Shown here: positions 59,209-64,000 of the stretch, one piece after another
Layout: the number at the start of each line of letters is the position of its first letter
Position numbering within the stretch: the first letter of the stretch is position 1
Source: Facklamia languida CCUG 37842
GTDB taxonomy: Bacteria > Bacillota > Bacilli > Lactobacillales > Aerococcaceae
Reading direction: 5' to 3'
Assembly (NCBI RefSeq): GCF_000245795.1
Contig: NZ_JH601133.1
Coordinates: 57,993 to 121,992 of the forward strand
Length of the DNA stretch: 64,000 nucleotides
Translations under genes and position numbers: made by a program
The notes under the pieces: model-generated
Told to the model about the DNA's origin: nothing
Seen by the model: the letters and a program-made list of their open reading frames with translations, nothing else
The model's database searches: none

Positions 59209-60540
59209 ATGTTATACCTCCAACTCTACCAAGATATTAAGGACCAGATCCTTACAGGACAGTTATTAGCCGGTGAAAAGCTCCCCAGCAAAAGACAATT
59301 AGCCAGTAACCGTGGTGTCAGCCTTAATACAGTTACGGCTGCCCTGGACCAATTAATTGCGGAAGGATATCTTGAAGCCAAGGAACGCAGTGGCTATTAT
59401 GTCCTGGACCAAGTCCTCGCCTCCTCCCAACCGATCAAAAGAGCCTATAAGGAAGTCATCCAGCCCGCACCTGAAATCGATTGGCGGTACGGGGGCGTCG
59501 ATCATGACTTTCCGATAAATTCCTGGAAGAGAACCCACAACCAGGTCCTCAACCAAGACCCTAGTCTGGTCTACCGGACTGGGGAACCCATGGGGGAACG
59601 GGTTCTCAGAGAAGCTATTTCTAAACACCTCTGGACGGCTAAAGGCATCCATGCACCCAGCAGCCATATTCTCATTGGGTCTTCTAGTCAAGAATTACTA
59701 GGCAAAATCTGTCAATTATTAGGGCCGCTCCGACTGGGAGTTGAAGATCCAGGCAACCACCAATGGATCCAGACATTGAAACCCTTGATCAAGCAAACCC
59801 TGCCCATTCCACTTGACCAATATGGTGCCAACCCTTCAGCTGATCAACTCAAGCAAATTGACCTACTCTACGTCACTCCCTCCTATCAATTCCCAACAGG
59901 TACCATTATGTCAATCGGTAGAAAACAAAGCCTGATCGATTGGGCGACTCGGGAAAATAAGTGGGTGATTGAAGATGCCTACAATAGTGACTTCCGCTAT
60001 GAAGGCAAGCCGATTCCTCCGCTGAAAGCAATCGACACCCATGATCGTGTCATCTACCTGCAATCCTTCTCTTCTTTAATTAGTCCCTCAATTCATCTCA
60101 CCTTCATGGTTTTGCCTGATGAACTCATGTATCGGATTCAGAAGAATCATCAGACAAGCTGTCAAGTCCCCCTTATCATTCAAGCCACCGTTGCGGAGTG
60201 GATTCAAACGGGCCATTACGCAAGACATCTCAACCGCATGCGGCGAAAATACAGCAAAAAGCGGCAAGTATTAGAGAATTGGATTGCCCGCAAAGAATAC
60301 CTCGCTTCACAAGGCACCAATGCGGGCTTACATTTTATCTTGCACTATTTAGGGAAAGATTTTACCAGTCAAGAACTCGTTCAGCTAGCAGCAGACTGGT
60401 CAGTTGGTCTCTCCCCCCTTAGCGATTATGAATTGAATTTTCATAGCCACCATCCTAGCTTTGTGATCGGCTATGGCCGGTCCAGCCTCCAAGCGATTGA
60501 CTTAGGGATCCAGCATTTGGAAGAAGCCTGGGATATGTAA
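59209..60540 (+). CDS. MocR/GntR-family regulator with aminotransferase-like domain (PdxR type)
   Basis: This 443 aa protein has an N-terminal GntR winged helix (about 1-70: LPSKRQLASNRGVSLNTVTAALDQLIAEGYL). A fold-type I aminotransferase-like domain follows. The PLP lysine region is not the clean SFSK motif: the text reads LQSFSSLISPSIHL where SxxKxxxP..R is expected, so the PLP-binding lysine appears to be replaced. MocR proteins often control vitamin B6 or GABA genes. No pdxS/pdxT or gabT gene is adjacent. It is followed by a complex terminator. Confidence 0.85.
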   Translation: MLYLQLYQDIKDQILTGQLLAGEKLPSKRQLASNRGVSLNTVTAALDQLIAEGYLEAKERSGYYVLDQVLASSQPIKRAYKEVIQPAPEIDWRYGGVDHDFPINSWKRTHNQVLNQDPSLVYRTGEPMGERVLREAISKHLWTAKGIHAPSSHILIGSSSQELLGKICQLLGPLRLGVEDPGNHQWIQTLKPLIKQTLPIPLDQYGANPSADQLKQIDLLYVTPSYQFPTGTIMSIGRKQSLIDWATRENKWVIEDAYNSDFRYEGKPIPPLKAIDTHDRVIYLQSFSSLISPSIHLTFMVLPDELMYRIQKNHQTSCQVPLIIQATVAEWIQTGHYARHLNRMRRKYSKKRQVLENWIARKEYLASQGTNAGLHFILHYLGKDFTSQELVQLAADWSVGLSPLSDYELNFHSHHPSFVIGYGRSSLQAIDLGIQHLEEAWDM

Positions 60541-60628
60541 AAAAGCCCTTCATTGAGCTGACCCCCAAAAGTTAGATTTTTGGTCTAACTTTTGGGGGTC
60601 AGTATCCATCTCTGAAAGGCTTTTTTTT
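60541..60628. terminator. Bidirectional terminator with nested palindrome
   Basis: The outer arms (AAAAGCCCTTCA at 60541-60552 and TGAAAGGCTTTTTTTT from about 60613) form a terminator with T-runs on both strands. It serves the MocR gene and the convergent arsA. A separate perfect palindrome occupies its loop. Confidence 0.75.
60558..60602. repeat. 45-base palindrome resembling joined IS3-type ends
   Basis: A perfect 19-base inverted repeat CTGACCCCCAAAAGTTAGA (60558-60576) pairs with 60584-60602 across a 7-base loop. The arm sequence resembles the terminal repeats of IS3-family (IS150-group) elements, as I recall them. Confidence 0.6.
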
Positions 60629-60699
60629 GACGGATGTCCGCACTTTTTCGTCAGTTAAGTAATCGCATCAAAGAGAACCATTCTTTACCAATCGGCTTG

Positions 60700-62424
60700 C
60701 TATTGGTCATTAAATGTTGGATCCCATGGCAAAATCACATAGTTTCCTTGGGCAGCTTGGCTAATCTTATTGAGCCACTCTTTCTCAGCACTCGCACGGG
60801 CCGCTAGGACTGGATCTTGAGTTTCTGTAGCACTGAGACTTTGATTCACCAACCACCAATGATGGTTAATGCCCGCCCTCTCCAAATCTTCGGCCAAGCG
60901 CTGGGTCTCATAATAAGGGGTTGCTTCCGCTAAAGTAACCATTACCACCTCTGCTTGTTCTGATTGAAGTCGAGGTAATAGATCAATCGCCGCTTGATCA
61001 ACTTCACCTGAAGACCGCTCTATTTCATGACTATAGGCTTGAGAGGATTTGAGCAGAAGAATGGTATGCCCCGTAGGTGCGGTATCAAGCACGACCATCT
61101 CTTCTGGACTCGCCTTGTCGACAATCCGAGCAAAGGCTTGAAAAACTGCAATTTCTTGGGTACAAGGTGACTTGAGGTCTTCTTTGACATAATCGAGTTG
61201 ATCTTCATCCATGAATTGGCGTGATTTTTCAAGTGTCGCTTGGCTATACTTCTCCAGCTCTTCCTTCTCATCGATATGATCAACCATAATTCCTTGGTTT
61301 TCTTTAAGATAAAGATGAAGATGGTCTGCTGGGTCCGTTGTGGCTAAGCGAACCTTCTTACCTTTTGCTTTCAAGCTTTGAGCCAATTTTACGGCGATTG
61401 AGCTTTTGCCCACCCCGCCTTTACCCATGGTAAAGACAATTTGACGACCTTTCGCGATGAGATCATCGACAAGGTCTTCAAAATCAGCAGCCTTGTCCTT
61501 TAAGGGTGAACTTTGGCTAACTGAAATTGGTGGTTGGTTTGGATCCAATAACCGCCTGAGATTGTCAAAACCGATAACATTATAAGGTCTCAGTGGCACA
61601 TAATAAGTCTTAAGCAAGGCCAAATGACCAGCTAAGCCCGCCAAGGCACGCTCTTGATGGTGGCGATAGGCCTCTGCTACGGGATCTTCCCCTTCACTTA
61701 AATACCCATTAACAATTAAGGATTGATTGCGAATTCCGATACTAGCTAATTCCTGACTCGCCCGATTGGCCTCGTTAATGGCCGCCTCTTGCGGACGGGT
61801 GACAATGTAGAGAGAGGTCATCTTAGGATCGTTCAAGACCGCTAAGGCCTGTTCATAACGTTCGCGTTCTTGAGTCAGTCCTGATAATTGCCCCATACAA
61901 GACACTCCCGTTGTATTCTCATCAAAATAGGTGGTCCAAGCGGATGGTAATTCCAGCATACGCAGGGTATGACCTGTCGGTGCGGTATCAAAGAGAACAT
62001 AGTCATTGGTTCTGCGAACCTCTTCATCGCTCAAGAAGAAGGCAAATTCATTAAATTGCGCCACCTCAATGGTACAAGAGCCTGACAGCTGTTCTTCCAT
62101 ATTGTCTAAAGCTTCTTGCGGCAATAGATCACGATAAGGGCCGATTACCTTCTCCTTATAATCTTCAACCGCTTGGTCTGGATTAAAATTAGCAATTCTT
62201 AGATTTTTTAAATTAGCGACTGGACGTGGTTCATGGCTTAAGGGCATCTCGAAGACATCTTGCAGGTTCGAAGCAGGGTCCGTTGAAACGAGGGTCACCT
62301 TGTAGCCCTGGTCTGCTAAATTAATAGCTGTTGCACTAGCCACACTGGTCTTACCCACTCCCCCTTTGCCGGTAAAGAACAGATATTGCGTGAGTGGTAC
62401 TTCTTTTGGGTTAAAAACTTGCAT
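60700..62424 (-). CDS. arsA: Arsenical pump-driving ATPase ArsA
   Basis: This 574 aa tandem ATPase has two homologous halves. Half one has P-loop GKGGVGKTS and half two has MGKGGVGKSS; each has the signature DTAPTGHT. The metalloid-binding cysteines known from the R773 protein have counterparts (SGSCTIEVA, GVSCMGQL, KSPCTQEIA). ArsA drives arsenite or antimonite export together with the membrane protein ArsB, which is not in this window. I use the ATG at 62424; AGGAG lies about 11 bases upstream. A start three or four codons earlier is possible. Confidence 0.95.
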   Translation of the reverse strand: MQVFNPKEVPLTQYLFFTGKGGVGKTSVASATAINLADQGYKVTLVSTDPASNLQDVFEMPLSHEPRPVANLKNLRIANFNPDQAVEDYKEKVIGPYRDLLPQEALDNMEEQLSGSCTIEVAQFNEFAFFLSDEEVRRTNDYVLFDTAPTGHTLRMLELPSAWTTYFDENTTGVSCMGQLSGLTQERERYEQALAVLNDPKMTSLYIVTRPQEAAINEANRASQELASIGIRNQSLIVNGYLSEGEDPVAEAYRHHQERALAGLAGHLALLKTYYVPLRPYNVIGFDNLRRLLDPNQPPISVSQSSPLKDKAADFEDLVDDLIAKGRQIVFTMGKGGVGKSSIAVKLAQSLKAKGKKVRLATTDPADHLHLYLKENQGIMVDHIDEKEELEKYSQATLEKSRQFMDEDQLDYVKEDLKSPCTQEIAVFQAFARIVDKASPEEMVVLDTAPTGHTILLLKSSQAYSHEIERSSGEVDQAAIDLLPRLQSEQAEVVMVTLAEATPYYETQRLAEDLERAGINHHWWLVNQSLSATETQDPVLAARASAEKEWLNKISQAAQGNYVILPWDPTFNDQ

Positions 62425-62451
62425 GCTAATCATCACTCCTAATCAATAGTT

Positions 62452-62793
62452 TTATTCTGACATTAAGTGTTCATGGTCAATCTGACTAAAATCCACCTTG
62501 GTGTAAGAGGTAAATTCTTCTGGGCTGGGATAAGCGCCTGTCTTAACCACTTGCCCATCAACTATTGTAATTGGCAAAACCTTCTTCCCCTCTTTATGAA
62601 TGAGTTGAATCGCTGTTTGATTCTCAACAAAAGCTTGTGTGTTTTGGGCTAGATTATAACGGCCCACTTCAATGTCGGGGTGGTCTTTGAGTTGCTGCAT
62701 GATATTCGCAATCACGATTAATTCACGATCAAAGCTAGGTCCACAGATTCCAGTTTCACAACACATTGCAGGTTCAAATAATTCAAGTTTCAT
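62452..62793 (-). CDS. arsD: Arsenic metallochaperone ArsD
   Basis: ArsD passes arsenite to ArsA. The metal site FEPAMCCETGICG supplies the three essential cysteines. The C-terminal vicinal cysteine pairs found in some plasmid ArsD proteins are absent. The ATG at 62793 (MKLELFEP) matches the usual family start; an ATG three codons upstream sits too close to the Shine-Dalgarno. It lies between arsR and arsA. Confidence 0.94.
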   Translation of the reverse strand: MKLELFEPAMCCETGICGPSFDRELIVIANIMQQLKDHPDIEVGRYNLAQNTQAFVENQTAIQLIHKEGKKVLPITIVDGQVVKTGAYPSPEEFTSYTKVDFSQIDHEHLMSE

Positions 62794-62832
62794 CTGGTTC
62801 ATATCCTTTCTATCTTTCAGACTCTTGTAATT

Positions 62833-63156
62833 CTATCTTTCAGCTTCTTGTAACCGAATTTCTTGACATAAACACCGGCTTTGATCAGCTCCGAATACTT
62901 GCTGGAACATCTCCTTCACTTGGTCGACCCGTTGGTCGTTCAAGCGATAGAAGATCCATCTCCCTTGGCGACTCTTATGGACCAATCCACTACTGTATAG
63001 CAGCTTCATGTGGTAAGACAATGTGGGTTGAGAAAAATGAAAATTCTCCAAGATCTCGCACGCTTTCAATCCTTCGCATGAGATCAATTCTAGAATCTTC
63101 AGACGGTTTGGATCAGCGATTACTTTCAGCACGTCACTTAATTCATCATAATTCAT
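62833..63156 (-). CDS. arsR: ArsR/SmtB-family metalloid-responsive repressor
   Basis: This 107 aa winged-helix repressor has recognition helix FSQPTLSYHMKLLYSSGLV. The metal site before that helix reads LISCEGLKACEILENF. Plasmid ArsR proteins have ELCAC here; this one keeps the flanking cysteines but has Lys in place of the middle one. A C-terminal CLC pair may add ligands. It is first in an operon with arsD and arsA, and its operator overlaps the promoter. Metalloid sensing is inferred from context. Confidence 0.92.
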   Translation of the reverse strand: MNYDELSDVLKVIADPNRLKILELISCEGLKACEILENFHFSQPTLSYHMKLLYSSGLVHKSRQGRWIFYRLNDQRVDQVKEMFQQVFGADQSRCLCQEIRLQEAER

Positions 63157-63195
63157 AACCTACCCCCTTAATCATTGATGATCATCTATATCTCT

Positions 63196-63225
63196 ATTAT
63201 ACATAGATAGTTGTCTATTTGTCAA
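63196..63225 (-). promoter_or_regulatory. Promoter and operator of the ars operon
   Basis: On the minus strand a consensus -35 TTGACA (63220-63225) and a -10 TATAAT (63196-63201) are separated by 18 bases. The spacer holds the inverted repeat ATAGA-N6-TCTAT (63203-63218), a likely ArsR site. Confidence 0.85.
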
Positions 63226-63318
63226 TAGAATTTACTTTCTGCTCAATTATTTAAAAAGGGCTAGGTCTTTCTTTATCGGGTCACCATTTGCTTCCTGATC
63301 AAAGTGGGATTAGACCAT

Positions 63319-63349
63319 AAAAAAACCAGTGCCGAAAATCAACACTGGT
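63319..63349 (-). terminator. Terminator on the minus strand upstream of the ars promoter
   Basis: ACCAGTG pairs with CACTGGT around an 11-base loop and is followed on the minus strand by TTTTTTT. No minus-strand gene is visible just before it; it may belong to a unit beyond the window or one lost by the IS insertion. Confidence 0.75.
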
Positions 63350-63381
63350 AAGCTAATGGATTTCATTTGATTGTTTAATTT

Positions 63382-63420
63382 ATAGGGTTGATGGAAGAAG
63401 AAATCTTCCGTCAACCCTAT
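63382..63420. repeat. Palindrome next to the transposase remnant
   Basis: A 17-base inverted repeat (ATAGGGTTGATGGAAGA at 63382-63398 with 63404-63420) has one mismatch and a 5-base loop. Its place just upstream of the transposase start suggests insertion-element end sequences, but I cannot match it to a known terminal repeat. Confidence 0.55.
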
Positions 63421-63488
63421 TTTAAATACACAAAAAAACAGAAGTCCGATATACTTAAAGTGCTCACATTAAAGAAAGCCCCCTTTGC

Positions 63489-64000
63489 ATGACTAATGAG
63501 ATAAGAAAACTCCTTAATATTAAGGACCCAAATATCCATTTCTCCCCAGATTCTGTTCAAGAACAAGACGACATCGTTCAAGCCTTTAATCGCGAATTAA
63601 ATCGGTATCGTATCCAATGGATGAATCAGGTCAAATACCACGATAGACGGCTCTATAATAAGCTGAAGCGGTATTGGAAACTGTTCTTAAAGAAGGAGAT
63701 AGACCTTAACCACACTCTACAGGGGTTTACCCTCTTTGATTCTTTGACAAATACCGGCCATATCATCAATTATCTCTTGGATCAAAATCATGTCTTTAAA
63801 GAAACTTATCGGATGGGTCAAAACCTTCATTATGCCCTAGAAAAGTCTGATTACGATCAGTTTATGATGTCGCTTCATCAAGCAATTAACCAGCAACTCG
63901 CGCCTGGATTAAGAAGGGTTTTAAGAACCTTTAGGAAATTCCAGCCTTATATTTCCAACACCTTTGACCATCCGACCATTACCAATGGCCCAATCGAAGG
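63489..64000 (+). pseudogene. Internally deleted ISL3-family transposase (runs off window)
   Basis: The open frame from the ATG at 63489 reads MTNEIRKLLNIKDPNIHFSP, a typical ISL3-type N-terminus. Within about 25 codons it passes straight into sequence typical of the middle and C-terminal part (DIVQAFNRELNRYRIQWMNQ, NKLKRYWKLFLK, then TITNGPIEG at the window edge). The roughly 200 residues that normally lie between, with zinc fingers and the first catalytic Asp, are missing, yet the frame is kept. It should be inactive. The deletion size is estimated from memory of the family length (about 430 aa). Confidence 0.8.

Noticed and set aside
59166..59210. 14-codon aromatic-rich ORF on the minus strand (MFWYLHFF...) with a GGAGG upstream
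   Set aside because: The GGAGG comes from the coding sequence of the MocR gene (CCTCC), and the start codon is the palindromic ACATGT of the regulator's own start; coincidence is likelier.

Overview
The window reads as a stretch of core chromosome from a low-to-moderate GC Firmicute of the order Lactobacillales. Family Aerococcaceae is my best guess, from protein texture and gene order only; no database search was possible. The markers are smc-rnc, plsX-acpP, fakA with an Asp23-family partner, a PASTA-kinase/PP2C pair, an RNase J2-type protein, rpsO-pnp, UvrB, RodA, and a heterodimeric ABC exporter of the YheI/YheH type. I saw no rRNA, tRNA or CRISPR array.

Layout. 1-1.8 kb: 5' part of smc plus rnc. 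2.2-7.2 kb: a TetR regulator, an MMPL/RND-type membrane protein and a secreted heptad-repeat protein, preceded by four copies of one operator. 7.7-11.1 kb: acpP, plsX, recG. 11.1-24.6 kb: a long minus-strand housekeeping run (fakA, Asp23-like, then thiN, rpe, rsgA, prkC, PP2C, rsmB, fmt, priA, rpoZ, gmk), with rpmB on the plus strand in the middle. 25.1 kb: a small gene under three LexA-like boxes. 25.6-31.6 kb: a ThiT-like transporter, rnjB, then pnp and rpsO, separated by AT-rich DNA holding structured repeats. 32.4-36.8 kb: a complete folate operon (folP-folB-folK-folE-folC-Nudix) behind a tetrahydrofolate riboswitch and terminator. 37-45.5 kb: uvrB, rpsT, a divergent diaminopimelate-dehydrogenase homologue, holA, a class I glutamine-amidotransferase-like hydrolase, rodA, yihY and a histidine phosphatase. 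45.7-49.4 kb: the ABC exporter with a leader peptide and attenuator. 49.5-58.9 kb: a 2-hydroxyacid dehydrogenase, an M16C protease, a small membrane protein, a secreted alkaline phosphatase with a Pho-box-like promoter, and trkH-trkA. 59-64 kb: a MocR-type regulator, an arsR-arsD-arsA operon without a pump gene, and an internally deleted ISL3-type transposase running off the window.

How it works together. Most genes are in tight minus-strand operons with 1-20 base gaps or overlaps and good Shine-Dalgarno sites. The notable regulation is all visible in the DNA. It comprises the operator array of the TetR/MMPL cluster, the SOS boxes, the folate riboswitch, the four-segment attenuator of the exporter, the 11-base-period Pho repeats, the divergent MocR operator and the ArsR operator. 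The least explained sequence is a family of intergenic elements at 13.4, 28.1, 28.7 and 32.0 kb. They share a small hairpin module. In the three complete copies the outer arms differ in sequence from copy to copy yet stay self-complementary within each copy.
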